Shown piece after piece: positions 22,166-34,447 of a DNA stretch of 64,000 bases. The DNA is from Heterohyrax brucei (lineage: Eukaryota > Chordata > Mammalia > Hyracoidea > Procaviidae): positions 25,304,001 to 25,368,000 of the forward strand of contig CM053152.1 in the NCBI GenBank assembly GCA_028571685.1, in the 5' to 3' direction. Positions within the stretch are counted from its first letter, which is position 1; the number at the start of each line of letters is the position of its first letter. The position numbers were made by a program, and so were the translations under genes. Below the pieces are notes generated by a model, which worked only from the letters and a program-made list of their open reading frames with translations, was not told the DNA's origin and did no database searches.

Positions 22166-23587
22166 TCTATATAGCATTAAGTATCGAAGTTGCAATTGTT
22201 GTAAAATTCCAATTATATACAGCATTTAAGCAAGATATCTTCTTAAAAATAATGATTAAAACTTCTCAAGAAGATTTAGTGCATAATCATTATATTGACT
22301 GAATCCTCATCTTTATGTACAAACCCTTAAGACAACTTGTTACTGAAATGGAAATCCAATAGTATCACTTTCTGTATGGTCCCCAAAGTGCAACATAGCT
22401 TGGTTTTATCAGACCTCTCACTGGGAGAGGAACCTCAGATGTAGGGGTTCCTGGGTTGGTCTTTAAAAAGCATACAACTTACTCTCCTGGCTGCTGGTCT
22501 GTTTATTTGCTCACACTCAGGATCCCATTTACTTTATTGGTTTGAGCAAGGAGAAAACTGTTGGTGTTTTATCCAGAAATCATCAGTTTGTGACTGTGGT
22601 TCTATCCCACTATATGTTGTGTTTTTAATTTTAATTTAATTAGTTAGTTAATGGTCTTCCTTCTCCTCAGTGTTAATCCCTCTCTTTACCTTCCCTAGAA
22701 GGCTGGTTACTGATTTCTAATCTTAGCAGCTTTCTTATGTCTGCTGGTGGCATGCAGCTGTGAGAGCATTGTGTCTCCATTTATGTCCATTTGTTTTACA
22801 TCCTCAGCACTTCATAAACAAGGGTTCTCTTATTAACTACTAGTAATCATTTCAGTACCAGTTACCTTACCTTAGTTCACTACATCAGAGCCTTCATGCT
22901 CATCAAACATTTTCTGACTTAACCCGTAAGTGTGATAAAGGATGTACAGAAGAGGTGCTTGGTGTCCGCCTCAGAATTTGTTGCTGGGGCTAATACAACT
23001 TATTTCATGGCTTGCACTTAGTCTATTTTTTCAAAGTTTTATGGTCTCAAACTATGACCATTTATAGAGTCTGCAGTCAGCCTTATTGTAGGCAGTTTAA
23101 ACCATCTTTATATCCAGGAGCAATATACATTGTTGAAGTTAATTGTTCCCCAACCACTTTTTCCATATGGCAGAGTAAATCTCTCTAAACTAGCTTTGGA
23201 ATGATTTATCCAACATTTCATCATTATCCCTTGGATATTACTTGGAAATCTCATGGATCTTGGTTAGGCCATAGCATACTACCAAATGAGCATATTGAAA
23301 CAGCTGCCACAAACCTACCTATTGCCTTAGTTTCAATGCCTAAATTGAGATTCATTTGTAGTATTTTCTCCACAAATGTTATTATCCTTATTATCATTGT
23401 TGATGCTACTGTTACACAGGTGCAAAAAATACTCCTATTTCTGCTATTTATGAATCTTCCTCTGTGGATCTACAGATACTGATTAAAGCTCCATTAAGTC
23501 TATTTATCGACATATATAGAGTTCCCAGTTCATTCAGAAAACTAGTGAAGTTAGAAGAGACAAAGGGTTTTTAAAAGGCTTAGACAG
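22166..23587. other. Unassigned stretch
   Basis: AT-rich; no gene or confident repeat. Confidence 0.45.
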
Positions 23588-23857
23588 CATTCTAGATTGA
23601 ACTGTATCCCCCCTGATATGTGGTGTAAATCCTAACCTCTATGCCTGTGGTTATAATTCCATTTGAGAATGGCTTATTTTTGTTTTTGTAATGAGAGTGG
23701 ATCATTGAAGGGTGTACTTGAGTCAATCTCTTTTGAGATATAAAAGAGATTAAACTAGCCAACTAAGTAGCAGAGATGAGGAAAGAGATTCCAAGTCATA
23801 TGAACATTGCCCAGGAGCAGAAACTCAGAAGAAAAAGCACATTTCTTCAAAGGCGAT

Positions 23858-24311
23858 TGTCATGGATTGAATTGTGTCCCCCCAAAAATGTATGTTGATT
23901 TGAATTGGTTTGGCGTTCCAACATGGTGCCCTTCCTCCCATGTGTTGTGAATCCTGCCTCTGTGATACTGATGATGGAGAATGGTTTGCAGTTGTGTTAG
24001 TGAGGCAGGACCCAAGCTGCAAGCTTGTGGAATATAAGGGAGAGACGTGAGCAGAGGAAGTTGGGAACCTCAGACCACCGAGAGAGAAGCACCGAGAGCA
24101 GAGCACGTCCTTTGGACCCGAGGTTCCTGTGCCGAGATGCTGTCACTGGATTTGGACTCAGCCTACCAGACTGTGATGATCTCTCATTCTGCATGGACTT
24201 ACAATTTATGAATGGATTTGCGGCTTACCGGACTGTCTCAATAAAGCTTCTCTACATGAAACCTTCCACTCGTGGTATTTTCCGTTAGAGCAGTACCAGG
24301 TGACTAAAACA
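23858..24311 (+). mobile_element. MaLR-like solo LTR with perfect 5-bp target duplication
   Basis: Starts TGTCATGGATTGAATTGTG and ends AGGTGACTAAAACA. GCGAT immediately flanks it on both sides (23853-23857, 24312-24316). An AATAAAG lies near 24239. The TGT/ACA ends and 5-bp duplication identify it as an LTR of the ERVL-MaLR kind; no internal region remains. Confidence 0.9.
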
Positions 24312-24384
24312 GCGATAGAGAAAGAATACTTTCCCCTAGAGCTGGCACTCTCGATTCAGACTTGTAGCCTCCTAAACTGTGAGA

Positions 24385-25213
24385 TACCAAAAAGACATTT
24401 GCCTGTGCTTTAGTAAATATGCAAAGTTATTCAACTATGTGGGTCATAACAAATTATGGATAACATTGCAAAGAATAGGAATTCCAGAAGAATGAACACA
24501 AGACACAAATTCACTTGCTTGCAAACAGGACTTGAGGCACTTACTGACAAAGATCAAAGACTGCAACATTTGGTACAGGTTACACCTCAATGTAAAGAAA
24601 ACCAAAATCCTTACAACTGGGGCCAATAAGCAACATCATGATAAATGGAGAGAAGATTGAAATCGTCAAGGATTTCATTTTACTTGGATCCATAATCAAT
24701 GCCCATGGAAGCAGCAGTCAAGAAATCATTGAGCACATCTGTTGCAAAAAAAAAAAAAAAAAAAAAACCCAAAAGAAACAAAAAACCTCTTTAGAGTGTT
24801 AAAAAGCAAAGATGTTACCTTGAGGACTAAGGTGCGCCTGACCCAAGCCATGGTATTTTCAATCACATCATATGCGTGTGAAAAACTGGAAGACCAGAGA
24901 ATTGATGCATTTGACTTATGGTGCTGGTGAGGAACATTGAATATTCCAGGTACTGCCAGAAGAACAAACAAATCTACCTTGGAAGACTTACCACCAGAAT
25001 GTAGAAGAATATCATGCCGGTAAGATAGACGGTCAGCAAAAAAGAGGATGGCCTTCAATGAGATGAGGTGACACAGTGACTGCAACGGTGGGTTCAAACA
25101 TAGCAATAGTTGTGAGGGTGGTGCAGGATCTGGCAGTGTCTCATTCCATTGCACACGTGGCTGTGCTGTAAGGTGGAATTGACTTGATGGCACCTAACAA
25201 AAACAATGGCAAA
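24385..25213 (+). mobile_element. RTE-type LINE, 5'-truncated, dead
   Basis: Sense RTE: GTGGGTCATAACAAATTATG, GCACTTACTGACAAAGATC, ACTTGGATCCATAATCAATG, CATGGTATTTTCAATCACAT and tail TTGACTTGATGGCACCTAAC followed by an A-rich end. The segment that would hold Y-A-D-D is deleted, and an A-run at 24746-24766 sits inside. Flanked by AAACTGTGAGA / AAACTATGAGA (24374, 25214), an 11-bp target duplication with one mismatch. Confidence 0.88.
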
Positions 25214-25329
25214 AAACTATGAGAAAATAAATTTCAGTTTGTGAAAGCACTAGGTGACTAAGAGAGACAGAATGATATGATTTCTAAAACTCACACTTAG
25301 GTCAAAGAGATACAGGCTCTCAACACCTG

Positions 25330-25470
25330 TCCCCTAAAGGGGAACCTGAGATGGTTATTCTTAGCTTCAATTTCTGCATCTCTAAATGACAGAGTAGCTA
25401 TAGAACTCACCATGCAGGGCTGGTGAAGATCTTAGGAGATGGTGTGTTTAAAGTACCTGCTATGATAATA
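25330..25470 (+). mobile_element. MIR-like fragment
   Basis: GCTTCAATTTCTGCATCTC, GCAGGGCTGGTGAAGATC and TGTTTAAAGTACCTGC follow the MIR 3' half. Confidence 0.55.
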
Positions 25471-25577
25471 AGGTCTCCGGCGAGGTCATCTATTATTGGA
25501 GTTGAGTAGTCTTCTAACACAACTCAACATTAAGTCTGATTTAGGCAAGTAGAATAACAAGAAGATACTTTTGAACG

Positions 25578-25722
25578 TGTCCTGTGAAAAAGCTATGGAT
25601 CACAATGGCCTGATCTGTAACTTAAACAAAGGGAATGGTGTGGGATTGGTTAGAGTTTCTTTCCCTTGTTCGTGGATTTTTACGAGTCAGGAGCAACTTA
25701 CTGACCAGCTAACAGTAACAGG
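25578..25722 (+). mobile_element. Long-type AfroSINE, 3' part
   Basis: GCTATGGATCACAATGGCCT, AAAGGGAATGGTGTGGGATT and tail TGACCAGCTAACAGTAACA; the 5' head is missing. Confidence 0.7.
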
Positions 25723-26877
25723 AAATAGAGGATAAATGGCAGCAAGCCCATGTGCTGAATGTATGTACTATGAACACATTGGTCACCAAGCACCTGGCCA
25801 CCTTATAGGTGCTCCTTTAGGCAACTGGAGAAATAAATAAATAAGTAAATAAAACAGGCACTTACTTCTCTCTACCTGAATAATGAATTGTCTTGGCTGC
25901 TTCCTTGAAATAGTTAAGAAGCTGTAATATTTGCATAAGATGCCATGTTTTGAAAATGTTGATATATGTATTTCAATTGGAGTATATCAGGACACTAAAA
26001 CAAAGACATTCCAACTTCCATATCAAGGTGATAACTGTATTATTTAGGTATGAAAAGTACCAAGTGTACATTAAACTTCTTTCTGCCTTGATAAAACAAA
26101 ATCCCATATGGGAGATGTCTACACAATAGCCCCTATATATGTCAAACAAATACATGTGATCCCCACTAGGGCAACGGAGCAAGACCAGAACATTGGAGTC
26201 AGGTGCTTGTGTTCAAAGAGAGCTAGGCTCATGAAAGCTGACTGCCAAGACAGAGGCTTCAAAGCCTACTTAATTGGCATGTGTCAGCTCATTCACTGAG
26301 TTTTTTACATTAAAAAGAAAACTGCTATATGAAATAGGCCATCAGGTGGAATCCACATCACTTCATCACCTTTCTTTCCAAGTTTATGGCAGAAATATAT
26401 ATGTATACACACACACAACCCCATACCACACAGGCACACCCCATCTGGGGAGTAACCTTGAAAGCAGTTCAGTGGTGGAATATACACCTGCTGTGTGAGA
26501 CAGGCACTGTGCTAGGCTCTGGAGAGCCAAAGATGAAGGAGGCAAGGAGCTTGTGATCTGGCAATGGAGACAGAGGCTTGTGTGTATTCCTTTCTGCAGT
26601 GTGATACTTGCTTTTCCAAACAAAGGGCTCTGGGGGCACGGAGGAGATGACAGGTAATTCTGCTTGGCAGGTGACTGCAGGGTAGGGGCAGGAGTACAGA
26701 GAAGCGGGGAGGCATGTTGGTGAAGGAAATACATAATCCAAGATTTTTAAAGCCTAAATGTTATTTATATTTTATAAACTACAGAATCTCAAAACCAATG
26801 CCTATGAAATTTAAATCCTCGGTTTATTCTGTTCAATATTCAAGTTTTATTTGTCTCATTACACCAAAGTAGCTACT
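25723..26877. other. Unassigned stretch with small simple repeats
   Basis: Short (AAAT)n near 25828-25853 and (CA)-rich sequence at 26395-26440. Otherwise nothing recognised. Confidence 0.45.
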
Positions 26878-27165
26878 GTTGTTAGCTGCCATCAAGTTGC
26901 CTTGACTCGTGGTCACCCTGTACACAATGGAATGAAATGCTGTCTGGTCATAAGGTTTTCATTGGCTGATTCTGAGAAGCAGACTTCCAAGTTTTTCTTC
27001 CTTGTGCGTCTTAGTCTTGATGTCTTCCTGAGTCATAGTCAGCACGACAGCAACACACTAGCCCCCACTGCCCACTGAGACCGTGCATGAGCCTCACTGG
27101 CCAGGAAATGAACCTGACTCTCTTATGTGGGGGTGAGAACTCTGCCACCGAGCCCCCTAGAATAG
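26878..27165 (-). mobile_element. Long-type AfroSINE
   Basis: Antisense: GTTGTTAGCTGCCATCAAGT, TTTTCATTGGCTGATTCTGA, the B-box complement AATGAACCTGACTC and AGAACTCTGCCACCGAGCC. Confidence 0.8.
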
Positions 27166-27479
27166 GAATAAATTGAAAAGCCATTTCTGTGAAATCCTCT
27201 ACTTCTCCTTTTAGATTGATTAGTTGTTCAATCAAAGTAAGTGGTTACTTTCGTGGAGGAGACTGCCAACTAAGAAAATTATTTGATCTTGCATTCTGGT
27301 TATCACACTGACTTATTTCTCACAACTGCCAGAAAAGTTAATTAGTATTGATACATACTGATGAGTTCTGGCTATAAATGTTCACCCTTCAAAAATAATA
27401 ACAATTATTAATGCTATTGTTTAAAGAGAAGATTCACATAGATTATCAGATTCAATCATCCCAACTCCCTGAGCTTTAC

Positions 27480-28060
27480 CCAGTACCTGAAGTACTGCTT
27501 CTGCAGATGTCCTCGTCATTTATTTCCAAATGTTTCCCATCACATCCATCTACCATGCTGTCTTCAAGTTAAGCTTGGCAAAAGATGGATCCATTCATGT
27601 CACTCTCACCTAAAAACTATGTGTGATCCCCAGTGTTTAACAGTGAAGCTTAGACAGCTTATCCTGATATTCATGACTTTTTGTGATTTGACACAGTCAG
27701 TGTTGGAGAGGCACTCCATCACACTTACCCGCTTACAACTGTTCTCTGAACCTACCTTGCCCTTCCGTAGATCAATACCTTTGAACAAACCTCTTTATCC
27801 CAACACTCTCTTCTTCATTTTCTGTCATGTAAACTTGTTATTTAAGAGGCAGCTCAATTGTTATCTTTGTGAAGAAGCTACTCCTGACCCACGACTTAAG
27901 TGTTAACTTGGTGCAATCTTAACCTGAGTACATATTTCTATGGAAGTAGGTAGCCCATTGTGTTGTAATGATTCATTTATTAGCACCTATCTCTCTCTCC
28001 TTCATCAGAGTCTAAGCATCTCAAGAAGAGGTGCAGTTATCATTTACCTTTACATACCCA
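27480..28060 (+). mobile_element. L2-like LINE 3' fragment
   Basis: The 3' end pattern of L2: GAGGCAGCTCAATTGTTATC, AGCTACTCCTGACCCACGAC, GTAGCCCATTGTGTTG and CAGAGTCTAAGCATCTCAAG. No intact frame. Confidence 0.65.
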
Positions 28061-28094
28061 ACATGTATCAGAAGATTTCCTTCATAAATACACA

Positions 28095-28210
28095 TTTAAG
28101 TAACCAGCTATCATTATCCTCAATTCATAGTGGAAGGATTGGTGCCTAGAGAACTTAACAAACTTGCCTGGGGTCACAGGAGGCACAAGCCACAGCTCGA
28201 ACCACAGAAC
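28095..28210 (-). mobile_element. MIR fragment
   Basis: Antisense MIR: TTATCCTCAATTCATAGTGG, AACTTGCCTGGGGTCACAGG and GCTCGAACCACAG. Confidence 0.65.
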
Positions 28211-28264
28211 CTCAATAATGCTTTATAGTGTTAACTGTTCACCAAATGTCTACTGCTTTCAGGT

Positions 28265-28660
28265 TTTCGGTCGCTGTTTCTGTCGCTGCTGAGTCAGCTG
28301 CAATGCATGTTCAACAGTACAAAGCATTGCCTGGTCCTGTGCCATCTTAATGATCGATCCCTTGTATGGTCAAATTCCTTGTCATGCTCGTTACGCATTT
28401 TGAGTGCCTTCCACTGTAACGTGGTCAAGTGCTGTAATGGACAACATAATGTTGTACAAGGATCTGTTGTGATCTACTGGCTAATTTTCAGGACTTAATT
28501 ACCAGGCCTTTCTCCCTAGTCTGTCCTAGCATGAAAGCTCTGCTGAAATCAGGTGACCCTCCTGGCATTTGAAACATCAGAAGCATAGCTTCCGTTGTCA
28601 TGGCACAGAATGACAAACTGGCAGGTGCTGGTCGAGTTTCCTAGGCACCTTCATTTATGG
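28265..28660 (-). mobile_element. Long-type AfroSINE variant
   Basis: Antisense: GCTGAGTCAGCTGCAATGC, CATTGCCTGGTCCTGTGCC, GGCTAATTTTCAGGAC, CCCTAGTCTGTCCTAGCATG, then GGTGACCCTCCTGGCATTTG and GAATGACAAACTGGCAGG. The last part recurs at the 5' end of the RTE at 58062. Confidence 0.75.
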
Positions 28661-30190
28661 ACTGGTTCATTTATTCACGTAGTGGACAATCGTGGCACCG
28701 TTTATATGCCAGACACTGTAGTAAGCTGAGGAACATTCAAGATTGACCCTGTTGATGTTCAGGAAGTTGGTTACACACAACACTTCTCAGTGACTCTCTG
28801 TCATCTGTAGAGGGGGAGGGCATGGAGGACGCCTAAACGAAGCTACTCACGCAGTCTTCTCAACTAACCAGAGAAGATTATTTGTTCATCTATTCCCTTC
28901 CCCTGGCACTGTCAGCACCTGCAGCCACCTTGGGGTCTTTTTGCTTCAGAGAAATAAAATAAGATGTCCTGTTCTAAACGTCAGTGGACCCCCCATGGTA
29001 GAATGCTCTGCTTTGGATGACTTGACAGAACAATGCCACGAATGCTTACCACTTACAGTTTTCCTCATAATTTGTGCCCTGGCTGCAAATGGTTAATTTT
29101 GTAAAACTGATGATGTTAGGAAACCTGCCAAAATTTATAGAGCCAACCAGGAGTGCAGCAGCAATTAGAAACCCCTTCCCTTAAGTCCTTTCCTTAACAC
29201 CAGGAGTCCTAGGATCAAGGATTTTAGGTAAAAGGCTGGAAGTTTTTCTCTTCACACCGTCAAAAGGACTAAGATTTCTCATGCTTTTCTGAAGGAAATA
29301 TGCCCTGTAAATGATGACAATATCGGTGAAAGCCTTAACGCCCACATAAAAGAGAAATTGCAAGACAGGCACCTTCCTCCGGCCGTCGCTTCAAGTCCCT
29401 GGCATGTTCTGAGCACTTTTAAATCATCCTCTCTTTCTTCTCTACTGCAGCAGCGAGCCCAGAAGCCCCGAATAGCTAAAACATTGTGTCCCAGGGGCTG
29501 CTTCTAACTCAATGAGAAAGTTTAAAACTCCTGACAAAGTCTCCTGTCTTTTTCTCCCGTCACGTTCCCTTCAGCATCTTCTTTTTCTGTTTCCCTCTGT
29601 GATGTGAAGTCTCACCGACTCACAACTCCAATGCTGTAAGAGTACTGGAGGGCTCAAATCTAGAGGCAATAACCAAACACATAACAAGGTGGCTGGAACA
29701 GTAGAGCACGAGATGGGGTTTGGAGGTGTGACCTCCTGCCATTGGGCACTGGGTACAAAGACCAGGACCAACAAGACTTTACCAGGAAGACCCAGATATA
29801 ACTAAATAAAATATACAGGTTCTAGTAATGTCAAGCAGTACTTTCTGCACGCTAGCTTGCCCCTTTCCTGCTTGTTCCCACAGCCTTCTTTCCTTTAGAC
29901 TTTTTTCATGTGTTCATTGCCTTATGACACTTATGTTGACACATTATGTTTTGCAATAAATGTCTATGAAACATTATAGTTCTAAGCAGACTTCTCCACC
30001 TAGTTGTTTAAGGCAGTCCTTAACTACTCTTTCTGTTTCTGGGCTTCTTGTATTAGTGGGACAGGTTCCTATGTGGTGTAAGTGGTCTGCACTAGACCAT
30101 TAACCTAAAGGATGGCAACTCCAAAACACCCAGTGGTACCACAAGGCCTGGGGATGTGCTTCCATAAATACTACAGCCAAGAAAACCCAA
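28661..30190. other. 1.5 kb without recognised repeats
   Basis: No gene or family recognised; short frames only. Confidence 0.45.
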
Positions 30191-30385
30191 TGTTGTTGTT
30201 GGTAGGTGCCACCAAGCAGATTTTGACTTGTAGCGACCCCATGTGACAGAGCAGAACTGCTCCACTGGGTTTTCCAGGCTGTAGTCTTTCTGGGAGCAGA
30301 TCTCCAGGTCTTTCTCCCTTAGGGCTATTGAGAGGGTTTGATCCTCCAACTTAGGTTGACAGTTGAGCACTTAACCAAAAATCCT
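30191..30385 (-). mobile_element. AfroSINE-related SINE, variant body
   Basis: Antisense: GTTGGTAGGTGCCACCAAGC, AGAACTGCTCCACTGGGTTT, GGAGCAGATCTCCAGGTC and GACAGTTGAGCACTTAACCA. Confidence 0.82.
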
Positions 30386-31136
30386 AATGGAATAGTTTGT
30401 AACACACAGGATTGCCATGACAGGCGAGTGACTTGATAGCAGAGGATGCATTAGTGGTACTACACTTTCTCCCTTCTTATGGAGCATATAGTCACCCCAA
30501 ATTGGGTGATAGCTTATTAGGCCATCCAATATCAAGATAAGGAAAGAGAACTTTATAACATGACCCAAGACCAGCAAAAAGAAAAATGTGCTTTTGAAAG
30601 CATAAAAAGGCACAATATGGTAAGAGGCGTTCTGGGGATTTGGTAGAGTGACAACAATAGAATTTGTAAGCCTGATGAGGGCTAACCTTCACAGGATATG
30701 ACACGTGTTTACTTACGGATTTTAATATTTTGAAAAGTAATCCCACACAACTGATGTAGAACAAATATTCTCTAACTCAACACTGAGAATCATCCCAGTA
30801 TCTTTTCTCCCCATTATATTCCAGGATATGAAGATTTCCACTCCCATCTGTCTAGCCTGACAAACATCTGAAGCAAGAATAGTTGGGAATTTCCACCCAT
30901 GCCTGAAGCCATGGGATTTGTAGGTCCAGTGAGGAGGCCTTAAGACTTGCCCGATACCAGCCGAGTGAGAGGCAGGGGTTAGTTCAGGAGAAGAGGGTGT
31001 GCTGGAAGGACTGAGGGGCTTGGGCAAGAGAGAGAGGACAGCAAGGAGAACAAAGAAGCCAGCTTAGGAATGTCCAGTCAGCGCAGAAGACGTCTTAGTA
31101 GGCAATCCCATAAAGTTTGGGCTCAGAGCAAGCTCA
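30386..31136. other. Unassigned stretch
   Basis: No gene or repeat recognised. Confidence 0.45.
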
Positions 31137-31352
31137 TGTCCTTGCCTCTCCATCCTCTTCTCTCACACCTAGAAAGAAACCAGTAGGACAGCATCCTATA
31201 AAGGCATAGAGCTTGTTAAGATGATATCACAAATACAGAATGAGAAGGAAGAGTGTGCTGTCACCAGGCAAAGAGAGCAGAGGGAGCTGCAGATAGGCGG
31301 GCATGCAAAATTAATTTGGATTGTATGTTTTCACTTAATCACAATAAAAATG
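31137..31352 (+). mobile_element. Short L1 3' end with inverted 5' part
   Basis: 31208-31352 is sense L1 3' UTR (GAGCTTGTTAAGATGATATC ... GGATTGTATGTTTTCACTTA, then an A-rich tail). 31137-31207 is the adjacent upstream L1 segment in antisense (CCTAGAAAGAAACCAGTAGG). In other copies (17609, 52290) the two pieces are contiguous and in one orientation, so the 5' part is inverted, as produced by twin priming. Confidence 0.8.
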
Positions 31353-34300
31353 AAGCCTCAGTGTCCCTTCCTCTGGAAACTTACCTGTCTCCTTCAGCCC
31401 ATTGAAGAGCCATTCGTTTCCTGTGCTGCCACAGCACAAATGATGTCCTGCTGTCACGGTCAAGGTAATTGTCTTTCTACCCTGCTAGCCCAGGGACACC
31501 CTTAGTGTGCTGCTGGATTTATATCCCTGATACGTGAGCCTGCCTTAAACATCAAGAGCACTCAATTAAGGGCTTTCTGTGACCAAGTGAAGGGCTGAAT
31601 GAATGAGTACGACAAGTTTGAGATACAATCTGAATCAGGTTTCAGTACATTCGTGTATGAACACAACCCATGGAGCCTGGAAGTTCTGATGTCTATAGGT
31701 GCAGGAAGGTAGAGAAGATTCTGGAAAAAGAATCCTTCTTTTTCACACAAACAAGCATCATGCCACAGTTATTCAGAAGAAAAGGAATGTTCAACATCTT
31801 GCAAATGAAAGAAGCTACAGGAAACGACTTTCTCGGTTCTACCCAATACCACCTCCCTTAGCGTTATTTGTGGGAATAGTGGATGTGGCCCTGTCAGAGC
31901 CAGATGGATGGGTCTCTGAGGGATGTGCCGGCTTGGCTATGGGTCTGCAAATCTCTTACTACTGAGAACTACCCAGGGGATACCTTGTTTTCAGGAATCA
32001 CCACAAATAGAATGTGACTATTATGATAATCAATTAATAATCAATTAGGTTAGTAATCTTCCCTTGTAGAAAACCTTCTTAAACAATGATGAATTGTGGG
32101 GACTCAACCAGGTTTAAAAGATGAGCGAGGTGGGAAACAGTAGCTTTGCAGTTTAAACGCAAAAAGGAAAAGAAAAAAGAGAGAAAGAAAGAAAGAAAAA
32201 ACTTAGAAACCAAATCCCCAAGCTTGGTTGTCTCTGGAAAATGAATTCCACGGACACTGACTGCAAGATGTTTTATCGAAAGTGCTTCGGAGTTGTAGGT
32301 GATGCACTGTTCCTCAGAGTCATTAAAAGGAACCCAGATAGCTGCAACGGAGCTCAGCGTCCACGAAGAGCAGACTGTCCACACTTGTACTTCCACACAA
32401 TATACGGTTATTGTTAGATGCGCACATCCACACGCTGTGCGGACAGGGGTCCCTTTGTCCTTGATTCAGATGTGGGATAAGGATGCTTTCAGCCCAGCAA
32501 CCTGACAGTCATGCCGGCCCCCTCAGAGCAACCCCGCAGTCTTTATAGCATCAGACAGAAAGGAAAAGTTCCTTTGTTCACAATGCGATGCCCAGCTTTT
32601 GTCGCTCAGGCCGCCAAAGCGGTGGTGTATACACACCAATTTAAAAATCATTTAGATAATTCCCGAAAGATACAAGACTACTAATTTTTTTAAGTAGAGG
32701 TGTTAGAAAAGCTGAATAATCTATTGTTGTGGATCCCATACACTGAAGACATTAGAGCTGTGCTTAGAAAAAAATCTCTAGGTGGATTCGTTTTTCCCTT
32801 GAGAAAGGATGGTCATTATCCGGAGTCCAGTTGAGGGGCTCCCTTTTTGCCACAGCTTTGGGGGATCCAAAAAAAATCCTGCCCTTTCTACAAAAGACAC
32901 TGGCTGAGTAATGCCCCATGGAAAGCTGAACTGAGGCTTAGCAGCCCAGGGAGGCAGCTTCAAGCGTTTAGGATGCCGAACCTGAGAGCTGGATCTGACT
33001 CCATTTTTTGGCAAAGAGAGCAGTGAATACGGATAATTGAGCATTTGCCCTAACTGACGCCAACAGAGCGGCAAAGTTTATTGATCCCACCAAAGCCCCA
33101 ACCCCCCAGGAGTGCCTGATTACATCTTAATGTTTTTCTAGTGTGCTGCAGCCTCGCGGCAGTAGACATTTCTTTACAGAGAAACCGTGCAAGACGCTGT
33201 ATGTCCTGGGGCTTGGGGGGGGCGGGGTGGGGGGGTGGAGGATGAGGGTGCTGTTCATGTTGCCAGAACCTCAGCTTCTTGTGGAACATCTGAAAAGAAA
33301 ACTCCGAGATACTGTTACTTCTGAGTACAACCCTTTCGATTTGCGCACTGACCACTGAGCCTCTTACCCAGACTCCTGTGGTGTGTGCATGTGAATGATT
33401 GTGTGTTACTATGATCTGAGTGGTCTTTTCCATTCCTGCAATGACCAGTTGCAGGATAAATAATGTCACCTCCTAGTCCAAAGAATTTTGCTTTTTATCT
33501 GTGACATCACCAATTAAAACAGTTAATGCATCTTTACATAAAAGCACTTTTTCAGGAATTACTGGAAGCATGAGGTTATCATTATTAATATTTTTCTCCC
33601 ACTTCATTTGTCGTCACAGTTAAACTAACAACCCTATGGGAGGGACCAGCAGATGTCACTGTAGTTCTGTTCATTCATCTGTCTCTTCACTGGATTCTAG
33701 TTCTATCCGTTTGGGCTCTGCCGATCACATTTCTTATTTAATCAAAGCATAATGCATCATAACATTTGTAATTCATGTTGTTGTGATTCTTTCATTGTAG
33801 GCAAAATTGGATACATATCTTTGCAAACAGAGATGCAAGCTAGAAAGTAGTCGGGACACCCCCAGTGAGGTGTGGAACTCAAAGGCCCTGCTGGAGAGGC
33901 GTGATAAGACACAGGGACAAAAGAGCAGTGAAGGGCATCTGCTCCGCGACTCTATGTCCTGATGGACAACCCCTGCATAAAAGACAGTCACATCCCCTCC
34001 ATTCTCAGGGAGGGCTTCCTGGAAACTTAAGTGGGGGACTGTACTGGGTATGAGGGAAGACCCCCTAGTCAGAGGAGGGCTAAGGCCAGCTGATTAGAGG
34101 CAAAGGAAGGCAAGCTAGGTAGTGGGAAGCCTTCAAGGAGAAAGTCCCTGGGGTCCAGCATCCCTTGCATTAAAAAATCACTGCCATCTTTAGTGAAAAG
34201 AAAGAATCCAGCTGTTCAGTTCAGGGTCTTAGTTAAGCATACAGTGTGATACAATTTCTGGCAGGGTCACTGTTTGTGGCAGTGAGGCTGCCTTTGCCCT

Positions 34301-34447
34301 CCACACGGACAGAAAGAATGCCAATGTGGAACTGAAAAGTCAAGGAGTTTTTTTTCTCCCCCCCTTTGATGTACTAATTTGTACATCAAAATTTTGGTAC
34401 ATCAAACTTTGTGGTACCTATCTGTATTAACTTTGTGTGTAATTTAG
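31353..34447. other. 3.1 kb without recognised repeats
   Basis: The longest stretch in which I recognise no transposable element. Open frames are short (139 codons at most, 33050-33469 minus) and show no known domain. It includes a strong G-run at 33208-33240 and a small perfect hairpin at 34368-34387. It may be unique or conserved sequence; no exon can be supported from this sequence alone. Confidence 0.4.
33208..33240 (+). other. Potential G-quadruplex run
   Basis: G4 CTT G8 C G4 T G7 T GG: at least four G-runs of three or more with 1-3-base loops on the plus strand. Confidence 0.7.

Larger units (their letters stand above)
23588..25265 (+). mobile_element. Older MaLR-like LTR split by two later insertions
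   Basis: Host LTR in three parts: 23588-23857 (ATTGAACTGTATCCCCCCTG, TTGAGTCAATCTCTTTTGAG), 24312-24384 (CCCCTAGAGCTGGCACTCTC, CTTGTAGCCTCCTAAACTG) and 25214-25265 (GAGAAAATAAATTTCAG, CACTAGGTGACTAAG). The parts are collinear with other copies of the family. A younger LTR of the same family and an RTE separate them, each with its own target duplication. Confidence 0.78.

Noticed and set aside
24726-25193. 155-codon minus-strand open frame
   Set aside because: It is the antisense of the RTE copy at 24385-25213; the phenylalanine run is the A-tract at 24746-24766.
26384-26741. Overlapping minus-strand open frames of about 90-116 codons
   Set aside because: Three frames open at once over a proline-rich, CA-repeat stretch; typical of biased composition.
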